Below the pieces are notes generated by a model that had not been told where the DNA came from, did no database searches, and saw nothing but the letters and a program-made list of their open reading frames with translations. DNA of 64,000 bases. Origin: DASSUW01 sp963806395. GTDB taxonomy: Bacteria; Actinomycetota; Thermoleophilia; Solirubrobacterales; Solirubrobacteraceae. A program made the position numbers and the translations under genes. Of this stretch, positions 51,519 to 58,927 are shown in pieces. Positions within the stretch are counted from its first letter, which is position 1. Each line of letters begins with the position of its first letter. Location of the stretch: positions 434,001-498,000 of the forward strand of contig CAWDYI010000019.1 in assembly GCA_963806395.1 (NCBI GenBank), in the 5' to 3' direction.

Positions 51519-52775
51519 ATGGATACGACAACTGAGACCCTCAGCGAGACCAAGACCTACCGTGGCCGCAGCCTCGAAGAGGTGCTGCCCAAGATCCGCG
51601 CCGAGCTCGGCGCTGACGCCATCGTCATGCGCCGTCGCGAGGGTCTCGCGGGCGGCATGGCGGGCTTCTTCCAGCGCTCCTATGTGGAGGTCGACGCGCG
51701 TCCGGCGCTGGCCGACGAGCAGCCGCTCGAAGCGCGCAACGACCGCGCCACCGCCGAGGGACTCGCGTCGCCCGCGATCCAGGCGCTGGTCGACCAGGCC
51801 GCCCCGTTCGCCGACGCGCTCGCACGCGCCGAGGGTTCGGTCGGCGCCCGTGCGCAGGACGTCCTGCTCGCCGCCGCAGCGGCTGCGGCTCCGGTCGACG
51901 CCGGCCTCTACGGCCCGCAGCCCAACCGTGCTGTGATCGACGACGTCGCCGACGACTTCGACTTCGAGATGCCCGCGCCCGCTCCCGCTCCCGCGAGCGA
52001 GCTGGTCGCCCCCTCCGGCTTCGGCGTGCCGCGCCCGGCCACGGCCGACGCTGCCGAGCAGCGGCTGGTCGCCGGTGGCCTGAGCTCCGGCCTGGCCGCC
52101 GACATCGTCGGCGAGGCCGTTGCACACGGTCTGCCGTTCGCGCAGCCGCGTGCGCTCAAGAAGCTCGTGCGCACCGTGCTCGCGCGGCGCCTGCCCATGA
52201 TGTCCGACCTCGGCCCCGGTCCGCGCACGCTCGCGTTCGTGGGCGCAGGCGGCTCCGGCAAGAGCACCGCGACCGAACGTCTCGCGATCGCCTACGCCGA
52301 GGCCGACGCCGACGTCGTCGTGGTGGCGCTGCGCGCCACCGACGGCGGAACCGGCCTCGCCTCCCGCCTCGAGCCGCTCGGCATCGCCGTGATCGCCGCC
52401 GACGACGCCGAGCAGGCCGCCCGCCGGATCGCCCGCCGCGACGCCGCGCTCACGATCGTCGACGCCCCAGCGGCCGGCCCGTCCGACCGCAAGGCCGTCA
52501 CGCAGCTCTCCGCCGACCTTCGCGCGCTCGGCGTCAGCGAGGTCCACCTGACGCTCCCGGCCACGATCAGTGCGGGCGCCGCCGACGAGCTGGCCGCCGC
52601 GCTGGCGCCGATCGGCATCACCCACGTCACCCTCACCCACGCCGACCAGACCGCCCGCCCGGGCGCCCCCGTCGAGCTCGCGATCACGACCCGCCGCGAG
52701 CTTTCGTACGTGTGCTCGCGCGACGAGATCGCGCCCGCCGACGGCGAGGCGTTGGCCAAGCAGCTCCTGCCGTGA
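51519..52775 (+). CDS. flhF: FlhF-like SRP-type GTPase with altered G motifs
   Basis: The 418-residue protein starts with the FlhF N-terminal strand (KTYRGRSLEEVLPKIRAELGADAIVMRRRE), has an Ala/Pro-rich linker, then NG domains. The P-loop is GAGGSGKST (242-250); G3, normally DTAG, is D315-APAAG; G4, normally TK-D, is T373-HAD; the FlhF SAELGYVC-type end reads ITTRRELSYVCSRDEI. Changes in G3 and G4 suggest altered or lost nucleotide specificity. GGAGGAAG 5 nt before ATG 51519 decides the start. FlhF places the flagellum; no flhG partner is in the window. Confidence 0.85.
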   Translation: MDTTTETLSETKTYRGRSLEEVLPKIRAELGADAIVMRRREGLAGGMAGFFQRSYVEVDARPALADEQPLEARNDRATAEGLASPAIQALVDQAAPFADALARAEGSVGARAQDVLLAAAAAAAPVDAGLYGPQPNRAVIDDVADDFDFEMPAPAPAPASELVAPSGFGVPRPATADAAEQRLVAGGLSSGLAADIVGEAVAHGLPFAQPRALKKLVRTVLARRLPMMSDLGPGPRTLAFVGAGGSGKSTATERLAIAYAEADADVVVVALRATDGGTGLASRLEPLGIAVIAADDAEQAARRIARRDAALTIVDAPAAGPSDRKAVTQLSADLRALGVSEVHLTLPATISAGAADELAAALAPIGITHVTLTHADQTARPGAPVELAITTRRELSYVCSRDEIAPADGEALAKQLLP

Positions 52776-52781
52776 TCCACT

Positions 52782-53405
52782 ATGGCCGTCTCTACGCCCG
52801 CACCTTCCATTCCGTCCGGTGAGCACGTCCACCTGAGCCTTCCGCACGTGGGCCTGCTTCCGGCCACCGTGTCGTCGGTTGAGGCGAACGCGATCGTGCT
52901 GGTCCTGACGATCAAGGACCCGCGCGTGCACCGGCTCGTCGGCGGCGAGGTCGCGGTCGAGTACAAGAGCGGCCGCGGCATCCAGCGCTTCGGCGGGATC
53001 CTGGAGGTCGACGACGGCCGCCCTGATCTGCTGCGCGTGGTCACGTTCGGCGAGGCCGAGCGGATCCAGCGCCGCGAGTGGGCGCGCGTCGACACGATCC
53101 TCCCGATCACCGTCACGGCGATCGACGAGCCGCTCGGCGGGCCCACCACCACGCTGAACGTCTCCGGCGGAGGCGTCCTCGTCAGCGACAAGTGGGACAT
53201 GCCGCTCGGCACCGACGTCCGGATCGAGCTGCAGGCCGACCCCAAGGACCCGCCGATCCGGGCGATGGGCCGCGTCGTGCGGATCGCGGGCAAGGACGAG
53301 AAGGGCATCCGGATCGACTCGATCGCCCGCGAGGACGAAGAGCGCCTGGTGCGGCTCGTGCGTGAGCGCGAGCGGGCAGCCCTGAGGATGTCGAGGGGCC
53401 GATGA
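52782..53405 (+). CDS. PilZ-domain protein (YcgR/DgrA-like)
   Basis: The 207-residue protein has an N-terminal YcgR-like barrel (HLSLPHVGLLPATVSSVEANAIVLVL) and a C-terminal PilZ domain with the c-di-GMP motif RREWAR...N-SGGG (RREWARVDTILPITVT..., LNVSGGGVLVSDKW). Such proteins slow or brake the motor when c-di-GMP is bound. It follows flhF closely in the same operon, which suggests c-di-GMP control of motility here. Confidence 0.88.
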   Translation: MAVSTPAPSIPSGEHVHLSLPHVGLLPATVSSVEANAIVLVLTIKDPRVHRLVGGEVAVEYKSGRGIQRFGGILEVDDGRPDLLRVVTFGEAERIQRREWARVDTILPITVTAIDEPLGGPTTTLNVSGGGVLVSDKWDMPLGTDVRIELQADPKDPPIRAMGRVVRIAGKDEKGIRIDSIAREDEERLVRLVRERERAALRMSRGR

Positions 53406-53881
53406 GCGAAGACGCGAAGCCCGAGGCCGTCGAGGAGGCGCCCGTCGAGGCCAAGGCGAAGAAGTCGAAGGAGCCGAAGGCGCCGAAGGAGCCGAAGAAG
53501 GCGAAGGGCAAGAAGTCCAAGTCCGAGGCAGCCGCGACCGGACGCACGACGCTCGCGATCTCGATCTCCGGGCACCCGCGCGCACAGCGGTCGATCCGGC
53601 GGATCCGCGCGCGCACCGCGATCGTGGCCTTCGTGATCGTCCTGATCCTTTCGCACCGCTCCGGTGTCCCGAACCAGGAGGCCGTCCTCCGCGCCCTGCT
53701 CGCAGGGCTCGCGGGCAACCTCGCCGGCTGGGCGTGTGCGATGGGCGTCTGGCGTCAGCTGATCATGGGCGAGCTGCGGATCGTCGAGGACGTCCGCCGC
53801 GATCGCCGCCGTGCTCGCGCCGAGGCCGCCGCGGCCGCCGCCGCTGCGCGCGCCGAGCGCTCGGCGTCCGCCGCGTCATGA
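53402..53881 (+). CDS. Lys-rich membrane protein of unknown function in the flagellar operon
   Basis: The 159-residue product has a Lys/Pro/Ala-rich N-terminal tail (residues 12-45, KKSKEPKAPKEPKKAKGKK), two hydrophobic helices (about 72-86 and 95-116) and a basic Arg/Ala helix at the end. Both tails should be cytoplasmic. No domain is recognised. It overlaps the PilZ gene and the next small gene, so it belongs to the operon. A nucleic-acid or acidic-protein contact by the basic tails is only a guess. Confidence 0.65.
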   Translation: MSEDAKPEAVEEAPVEAKAKKSKEPKAPKEPKKAKGKKSKSEAAATGRTTLAISISGHPRAQRSIRRIRARTAIVAFVIVLILSHRSGVPNQEAVLRALLAGLAGNLAGWACAMGVWRQLIMGELRIVEDVRRDRRRARAEAAAAAAAARAERSASAAS

Positions 53882-54081
53882 GCCGGCCGCCCGTCAACGA
53901 CTGGATCCCTGCGATCAGCCCCGTCGACCGGACGGTTCCGCTGGTCGAGCTCCGCCGCCTCACGCCGATCGAGCGCGAGGAGGACCGCCAGCGGCGCGAG
54001 CGCCAGCGCCGCCGCAAGGCCGAGAAGGCGCCTCGGGAACCGCCCGCCGACGGTGGCCTCGGGATCGACATCCGGGCCTGA
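53878..54081 (+). CDS. Small conserved-looking protein, last gene before the flagellins
   Basis: The 67-residue product, with NDWIPAISPVDRTVPLVELRRLTPIEREEDRQRRERQRRRKAEKAPREPP, has a short ordered N-terminal half and a charged helical tail. It overlaps the preceding gene by ATGA. I do not recognise a family; the tight coupling supports it being a real gene. The fliC1 promoter begins 13 nt after its stop. Confidence 0.6.
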   Translation: MSRPPVNDWIPAISPVDRTVPLVELRRLTPIEREEDRQRRERQRRRKAEKAPREPPADGGLGIDIRA

Positions 54082-54094
54082 GCGCTCACTGCCG

Positions 54095-54122
54095 CTCAAG
54101 TCCTCGCTGAACCTGCCGATCC
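54095..54122 (+). promoter_or_regulatory. Sigma-28 promoter of flagellin gene 1
   Basis: CTCAAG-N14-GCCGATCC, 73 nt before the ATG, leaving a leader with two GGA motifs. Confidence 0.92.
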
Positions 54123-54145
54123 TCCCACTTGCAAGAAAGGGCGAC

Positions 54146-54193
54146 ATGGAGTTGCCCTGGTCCTCACACATGCCAATCATCAAGGAGAGATGA
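54146..54193 (+). CDS. Possible 15-residue leader peptide upstream of flagellin 1
   Basis: ATG GAG TTG CCC TGG ... ending TGA 54191-54193, 2 nt before the flagellin ATG (TGATCATG), preceded by AAAGGG. The same leader occurs before flagellin 2 but with a 2 nt deletion that opens it in frame. Translation is unproven. Confidence 0.35.
   Translation: MELPWSSHMPIIKER
54148..54186 (+). promoter_or_regulatory. Candidate CsrA-binding leader of flagellin 1
   Basis: Two GGA motifs, CATGGAGTT at 54148-54150 and the Shine-Dalgarno CAAGGAGAG at 54184-54186, are ~33 nt apart. That is a fitting distance for dual CsrA sites as in the Bacillus hag leader. csrA and fliW are in the same locus. Confidence 0.45.
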
Positions 54194-54195
54194 TC

Positions 54196-55026
54196 ATGGG
54201 CCTTCGTATTCAGAACAACGTTGAGGCGTTCAACGCTCACCGCCAGCTTTCCGCCACGGCCTCCAAGGCCGCGAAGTCGATGGAGAAGCTGTCCTCGGGT
54301 TTCCGTATCAATCGCGCGGCCGACGACGCCGCGGGACTCGCCATCTCGGAGAAGATGCGCGCTCAGATCGGCGGCCTTGGTCAGGCTCAGCGCAACGCCC
54401 AGGACGGCGTCTCGCTCGTGCAGACCGCAGAAGGCGCCCTTAACGAGGTGCATTCGATGCTTCAGCGCGTCCGTGACCTGAAGGTGCAGTACTCGAACGG
54501 CACGCTCGACAGCGATGACAAGGCGGCCATCGTGGCCGAGGTCAAGGCGCTCGCCTCGGAGATCACCGAGATCAGCGACAAGACCGAGTTCAACGGCATC
54601 AACCTGCTCGACGGCACCGGCGGCTCCGCCGGCACCATCACGTTCCAGGTCGGCGCCAACACCGGCGAGACGATCGCCGTCATCACCAAGGACATCGCCG
54701 GCGCCTCGGGCACCGGCGCGGTCGACTCGGTGACCGACACCGCGACGTGGGAGGCTGTCTCACTGGCCAACCTCGACACGGCGATCAACAACATCTCGTC
54801 GATCAGGGCTGACTTCGGTGCGGTGCAGAACCGCCTGGAGCACCGCCTCAACAACCTCGCGACCTACCAGGAGAACCTGGTCGGCTCCGAGAGCCGGATC
54901 CGCGACGTGGACATGGCCTCAGAGATGGTCAACTTCACGAAGCTCGGCATCCTGCAGCAGGCCGGCACGAGCATGCTCGCGCAGGCCAACCAGGCCCCGC
55001 AGAGCGTTCTCTCGCTCCTGCGGTAG
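54196..55026 (+). CDS. fliC: Flagellin 1
   Basis: The 276-residue flagellin consists of only the D0/D1 coiled coils: RIQNNVEAFNAHRQLSATASKAAKSMEKLSSGFRINRAADDAAGLAISEKM at the N-terminus and ENLVGSESRIRDVDMASEMVNFTKLGILQQAGTSMLAQANQAPQSVLSLLR at the C-terminus. There is a short central hinge (GTGGSAGTITFQVG) and no hypervariable D2/D3. AAGGAG lies 8 nt before ATG 54196. First of three near-identical tandem flagellins. Confidence 0.96.
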   Translation: MGLRIQNNVEAFNAHRQLSATASKAAKSMEKLSSGFRINRAADDAAGLAISEKMRAQIGGLGQAQRNAQDGVSLVQTAEGALNEVHSMLQRVRDLKVQYSNGTLDSDDKAAIVAEVKALASEITEISDKTEFNGINLLDGTGGSAGTITFQVGANTGETIAVITKDIAGASGTGAVDSVTDTATWEAVSLANLDTAINNISSIRADFGAVQNRLEHRLNNLATYQENLVGSESRIRDVDMASEMVNFTKLGILQQAGTSMLAQANQAPQSVLSLLR

Positions 55027-55060
55027 CCCCACATAGCCACACCGAGGGACGGATCGACAG

Positions 55061-55082
55061 CGGGCGGCCTCAGGGCCGCCCG
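55061..55082 (+). terminator. Hairpin after flagellin 1
   Basis: CGGGCGGCC / GGCCGCCCG, 9 bp stem, TCAG loop; near-identical hairpins follow flagellins 2 and 3. Confidence 0.75.
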
Positions 55083-55090
55083 TCGTCGTA

Positions 55091-55118
55091 CTCAAGATTT
55101 ATCCCAGGCGGCCGATCA
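55091..55118 (+). promoter_or_regulatory. Sigma-28 promoter of flagellin gene 2
   Basis: CTCAAG-N14-GCCGATCA, 71 nt before the ATG. Confidence 0.92.
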
Positions 55119-55143
55119 CTCCGCTTGTAAGAAGGGGTGACAT

Positions 55144-55180
55144 GGAGTTGCCCTGGTCCTCACACACCAATCATCAAGGA
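55144..55180 (+). promoter_or_regulatory. Candidate CsrA-binding leader of flagellin 2
   Basis: GGA motifs at 55144-55146 and in the Shine-Dalgarno at 55178-55180, the same arrangement as in flagellin 1. The leader is nearly identical except for a missing TG. Confidence 0.45.
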
Positions 55181-55189
55181 GAGATGATC

Positions 55190-56020
55190 ATGGGCCTTCG
55201 TATCCAGAACAACGTTGAGGCGTTCAACGCCCACCGCCAGCTTTCCGGCACGGCCTCCAAGGCCGCGAAGTCAATGGAGAAGCTGTCCTCGGGTTTCCGC
55301 ATCAACCGTGCGGCCGATGACGCTGCCGGACTCGCCATCTCAGAGAAGATGCGCGCTCAGATCGGCGGCCTCGGTCAGGCTCAGCGCAACGCGCAGGACG
55401 GCGTCTCGCTGGTTCAGACCGCAGAAGGTGCCCTCAACGAAGTGCACTCGATGCTCCAGCGCGTCCGTGACCTGAAGGTGCAGTACGAGAACGGCACGCT
55501 GGACACCGATGACAAGGCGGCCATCACGGCCGAGGTCAAGGCGCTCGCCTCGGAAATTACCGAGATTCGCGGCAAGACCGAGTTCAACGGCATCAACCTG
55601 CTCGACGGCACCGGCGGATCAGCCGGCACCATCTCGTTCCAGGTCGGCGCCAACACGGGCGAGACGATCTCCGTGGTCACCAAGGACATCGCTGGGGCCT
55701 CTGGCACCGGCGCGGTCGACGGTGTGACCGACACCGCGACGTGGGAGGCCATTACGCTGGCCAACCTCGACACGGCGATCAACAACATCTCGTCAGTCCG
55801 GTCGGACTTCGGTGCGGTGCAGAACCGCCTGGAGCACCGCCTCAACAACCTCGCGACCTACCAGGAGAACCTGGTCGGCAGCGAGAGCCGGATCCGCGAC
55901 GTGGACATGGCCTCAGAGATGGTCAACTTCACGAAGCTCGGCATCCTGCAGCAGGCCGGCACGAGCATGCTCGCGCAGGCCAACCAGGCCCCGCAGAGCG
56001 TTCTTTCGCTCCTGCGTTAG
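55190..56020 (+). CDS. fliC: Flagellin 2
   Basis: A 276-residue flagellin with the same D0/D1-only layout as flagellin 1 and only scattered substitutions (for example GTASK for ATASK, EITEIRGKTE). A 2 nt difference in the leader places the upstream ATG at 55142 in frame, which could add 16 residues (MELPWSSHTNHQGEMI); ATG 55190 with AAGGAG 8 nt upstream is the conserved start. It has its own sigma-28 promoter and terminator. Confidence 0.96.
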   Translation: MGLRIQNNVEAFNAHRQLSGTASKAAKSMEKLSSGFRINRAADDAAGLAISEKMRAQIGGLGQAQRNAQDGVSLVQTAEGALNEVHSMLQRVRDLKVQYENGTLDTDDKAAITAEVKALASEITEIRGKTEFNGINLLDGTGGSAGTISFQVGANTGETISVVTKDIAGASGTGAVDGVTDTATWEAITLANLDTAINNISSVRSDFGAVQNRLEHRLNNLATYQENLVGSESRIRDVDMASEMVNFTKLGILQQAGTSMLAQANQAPQSVLSLLR

Positions 56021-56058
56021 TAGGGACCTAACAGCATCACCGAGGGACGGATCGACAG

Positions 56059-56080
56059 CGGGCGGCCTTAGGGCCGCCCG
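56059..56080 (+). terminator. Hairpin after flagellin 2
   Basis: CGGGCGGCC / GGCCGCCCG, 9 bp stem with a TTAG loop, followed by TCGTCGTACTC that leads into the next promoter. Confidence 0.75.
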
Positions 56081-56088
56081 TCGTCGTA

Positions 56089-56116
56089 CTCAAGCTTCTC
56101 AGCGCGGGGCCGATCA
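56089..56116 (+). promoter_or_regulatory. Sigma-28 promoter of flagellin gene 3
   Basis: CTCAAG-N14-GCCGATCA, 39 nt before the ATG, with a shorter leader than in genes 1 and 2. Confidence 0.92.
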
Positions 56117-56155
56117 ACTCGGGCGCACCCGTCTTCCAAGGAGGAATTCTTCCCC

Positions 56156-56986
56156 ATGGGTCTTCGTATCCAGAACAACGTTGAGGCGTTCAACGCCCAT
56201 CGCCAGCTTTCAGGCACCGCCTCGAAGGCCGCGAAGTCGATGGAGAAGCTGTCCTCCGGCTATCGCATCAACCGTGCGGCCGACGACGCCGCCGGACTCG
56301 CCATCTCAGAGAAGATGCGCGCTCAGATCGGTGGTCTCGGTCAGGCCCAGCGCAACGCCCAGGACGGCGTCTCGCTCGTGCAGACCGCAGAAGGCGCTCT
56401 CAACGAGGTGCATTCGATGCTTCAGCGCGTCCGTGACCTGAAGGTGCAGTACGAGAACGGCACCCTCGACACCGACGACAAGGCGGCCATCACGGCCGAG
56501 GTCAAGGCGCTCGCCTCCGAGATCAAGGAGATCAGCACCAAGACCGAGTTCAACGGCATCAACCTGCTCGACGGCACCGGCGGCTCCGCCGGCACCATCT
56601 CGTTCCAGGTCGGCGCCAACACCGGCGAGACGATCTCCGTCACCACGCGCGACATCGCGGGCGCCTCCGGCTCCGGCGCGGTCGACGACGTGACCAACAC
56701 CGCCACATGGGAGGCCGTCTCACTGGCCAACCTCGACACGGCGATCAACAACATCTCCTCCCTGCGCGGCGAGTTCGGTGCGGTCCAGAACCGGCTCGAG
56801 CACAGGATGGCCAATCTCGCTGCCTACCAGGAGAACCTGGTCGGCTCCGAGAGCCGGATCCGCGACGTGGACATGGCCGCCGAGATGGTCAACTTCACGA
56901 AGCTCGGGATCCTGCAGCAGGCCGGCACGAGCATGCTCGCGCAGGCCAACCAGGCTCCCCAGAGCGTTCTCTCGCTCCTGCAGTAG
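56156..56986 (+). CDS. fliC: Flagellin 3
   Basis: The 276-residue protein is the most diverged of the three flagellins: SSGYRIN for SSGFRIN, SEIKEISTKTE, MANLAAYQENL and a C-terminal SVLSLLQ. It has the same D0/D1-only layout. Its leader is different, lacks the ATGGAGTTGCCC element, and has a strong AAGGAGGA 10 nt before ATG 56156. It could be a minor or differently regulated filament subunit. Confidence 0.96.
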   Translation: MGLRIQNNVEAFNAHRQLSGTASKAAKSMEKLSSGYRINRAADDAAGLAISEKMRAQIGGLGQAQRNAQDGVSLVQTAEGALNEVHSMLQRVRDLKVQYENGTLDTDDKAAITAEVKALASEIKEISTKTEFNGINLLDGTGGSAGTISFQVGANTGETISVTTRDIAGASGSGAVDDVTNTATWEAVSLANLDTAINNISSLRGEFGAVQNRLEHRMANLAAYQENLVGSESRIRDVDMAAEMVNFTKLGILQQAGTSMLAQANQAPQSVLSLLQ

Positions 56987-57010
56987 AGGCCTGGACTTCC
57001 TCGACGTACA

Positions 57011-57032
57011 CGGGCGGCCTTCGGGCCGCCCG
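57011..57032 (+). terminator. Hairpin after flagellin 3
   Basis: CGGGCGGCC / GGCCGCCCG with a UUCG tetraloop, the most stable of the three flagellin hairpins; it separates flagellin from the glycosyltransferase promoter. Confidence 0.8.
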
Positions 57033-57038
57033 TCGTCA

Positions 57039-57067
57039 TTCAAGGGCCCGCGCACGGCGGCCGATCA
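57039..57067 (+). promoter_or_regulatory. Sigma-28 promoter of glycosyltransferase pair 1
   Basis: TTCAAG-N15-GCCGATCA ends 8 nt before GTG 57076, in the gap after the flagellin 3 terminator. Confidence 0.88.
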
Positions 57068-57075
57068 CGGGAACA

Positions 57076-57840
57076 GTGTCTGTCCTCGCCGTGGTCCCCG
57101 CCTGCCTGCGCAGCCCGCAGGACACCGAACTGCTCGGCCGCTGCCTCGTGTCGCTGTGGCGCACCGCACCCGGCGTGCCGGCCGTGGTCGTCGACGCCTC
57201 GCCCCCGGGCAAGAGCACGGAGCTCGCGGCCGTCTGCGCGGAGCTCGGCTACGACCTGCTGCGGTTGGAGGGCGCGACCTCGTTCGCTCGTGCCGCGAAC
57301 GCCGGCCTGGCGATCGCCGAGCGCGCCGGCGCGGACGCCGTGCTCGTTCACCACGACGTCGAGCTGCTCGAGGCGGACTGGCTCGCTGCGCTCCAGGATG
57401 CCGACGGGGAGATCGTCGGTGCGCGGCTGCTGTTCGGAGACGGAACGCTCCAGCACTGCGGCTACCTGTATTCCCAGTTGCACGCCCGCTTCGAGCCGCG
57501 GATGCTGTTCGGCCCGGCTGACCTGCCCGCCAGCCTCGAGCCGGCGGTGTGCCCGGTCGGCGCCGCGCTGACGCTCGTCCGCCACGACGCGCTGGTCGCG
57601 CTCGGCGGCTTCGACGAGGGCTACCAGCTCGGTGGCGAGGATGTCGACCTGTGCCTGCGCGCGTTCGCCGCCGGCGGCACCTGCGTCTACGAGCCGCGCG
57701 CCGTCGCCGTGCATCACCATGTCGCCTGGCGCGGCGTGCCCGACCGCGACCGTGAGCGGCTCGCCGCGGCCTCGCACAAGCTGCTGCTGACGCGCTTCGA
57801 CGAGACGGCGCTGCGACCGTTCGCGCTGGAGCTCGCATGA
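57076..57840 (+). CDS. Family 2 glycosyltransferase (pair 1)
   Basis: The 254-residue GT-A enzyme begins VSVLAVVPACLRSPQDTELLGRCLVSLW, has a DXD-like VHHDVEL, and ends with the GT2 acceptor block GGFDEGYQLGGEDVDLCLRAFAAGG. It transfers a sugar from a nucleotide donor in the cytoplasm. Under a sigma-28 promoter right after the flagellins it most likely modifies flagellin. GTG 57076 is nearly leaderless. It overlaps the next gene. Confidence 0.88.
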   Translation: MSVLAVVPACLRSPQDTELLGRCLVSLWRTAPGVPAVVVDASPPGKSTELAAVCAELGYDLLRLEGATSFARAANAGLAIAERAGADAVLVHHDVELLEADWLAALQDADGEIVGARLLFGDGTLQHCGYLYSQLHARFEPRMLFGPADLPASLEPAVCPVGAALTLVRHDALVALGGFDEGYQLGGEDVDLCLRAFAAGGTCVYEPRAVAVHHHVAWRGVPDRDRERLAAASHKLLLTRFDETALRPFALELA

Positions 57841-58889
57841 CCGCGGTTCCGCGCACATTGTTCGTCGGGCGCGGCAACAGCGGCGTGTGCTGGTACCGCG
57901 CCGCGCTGCCGGCGGCGGCGATCGGCGCCGACTGGCTCGGCGTCGCCGGCGAGCCCGGCGCGCTGCGCCGCCTCACGGGCGGGTTCGGCGTCGCGCTCGA
58001 CGAGAACGCCTGGACCGGATACGACGTCGTCGTCCTCCAGCTCGTGCACGGCGCGTCGTGGAACCGGCGCATCGCCGAGCTCCAGTCCGCCGGCGTGACC
58101 GTCCTGTATGAGATCGACGACGACCTGCGCGGCGTCGCCGCCGAGCCGGGCCACGAGTTCGCACGGCTGTTCTCCCCGCAGCGCCTGCGCGCCCACGAGG
58201 CCGCGATCCGCGCCTGCGACGGGCTGATCTGCTCCACGCCGTCGCTCGCCGAGCGGCTGGCCGACCTGCATCACCGGCGCTTCGTGTGCACGAACGGCAT
58301 CGACCTCGCTCGCTACCACTACCCGCTTCCGCAGCGCGAGTCCGTGACGATCGGCTGGGCCGGCGGCACCGGCCACGAGCGGGCGCTCCGCCCCTGGATG
58401 CCGGAGGTCGCGGCGGTGCTCGCCGCCCATCCGGAGACGCGCTTCCGCACGGTCGGGCAGCCCTTCGGCCTCGAGCTGGTCGAGCGCTTCGGCGCCGATC
58501 GCGCGAGCGCGGCGCGGTTCGCCGCGATCGACACGTACCCGGCCGCGATGGCGGCGTTCGACATCGCGCTCGCCCCGGCGACGCCGTCGCCCTTCTTCAC
58601 CGCCAAGAGCGACCTGCGGTTCCTCGAGGCGGCCGCGCTCGGGCTCCCGGTGGTGGCCGACCCGGTCGTCTACCCGGCGCTCGTCCACGGCACGACCGGC
58701 CTGCACGCCGCGACCGGTGCCGAGGCGCGCGAGCAGCTGGAGGCGCTGGTCGCCGATCCGGAGCTTCGCCGGCGGCTCGGCGCTGCCGCCCGCGACTACG
58801 TCGAGCGCGAGCGGGCGATGCCCGTCGCCGGCCGCCAGTGGGCGGCCGCCCTCGACGCCGCGGTGCCGGGCGCCGCGGCCGCGGCCTGA
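57837..58889 (+). CDS. GT4/GT-B-type glycosyltransferase (pair 1)
   Basis: The 350-residue GT-B protein has an N-terminal FVGRGNSGVCWYRAALPAAAIGADWLGV block and a C-terminal Rossmann half: TIGWAGGTGHERALRPWM, DIALAPATPSPFFTAKSDLRFLEAAALGLPVVADPVVYPALVHGTTGLH. It is paralogous to the enzyme at 59.7 kb, and each pairs with a GT2 gene. It overlaps the GT2 gene by ATGA. It probably builds the same or a related glycan on flagellin. Confidence 0.85.
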   Translation: MTAVPRTLFVGRGNSGVCWYRAALPAAAIGADWLGVAGEPGALRRLTGGFGVALDENAWTGYDVVVLQLVHGASWNRRIAELQSAGVTVLYEIDDDLRGVAAEPGHEFARLFSPQRLRAHEAAIRACDGLICSTPSLAERLADLHHRRFVCTNGIDLARYHYPLPQRESVTIGWAGGTGHERALRPWMPEVAAVLAAHPETRFRTVGQPFGLELVERFGADRASAARFAAIDTYPAAMAAFDIALAPATPSPFFTAKSDLRFLEAAALGLPVVADPVVYPALVHGTTGLHAATGAEAREQLEALVADPELRRRLGAAARDYVERERAMPVAGRQWAAALDAAVPGAAAAA

Positions 58890-58892
58890 CCG

Positions 58893-58920
58893 CTCAAGGT
58901 GGCAGGGTCGTGGCCGACCA
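58893..58920 (+). promoter_or_regulatory. Sigma-28 promoter of glycosyltransferase pair 2
   Basis: CTCAAG-N14-GCCGACCA ends 7 nt before ATG 58928. Confidence 0.88.
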
Positions 58921-58927
58921 CGGGGAT

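Noticed and set aside
54190..56986. The three flagellin genes as an assembly artefact
   Set aside because: The copies differ at scattered codons, in leaders and in hairpin loops (TCAG, TTAG, TTCG), which a collapsed or repeated contig would not produce.
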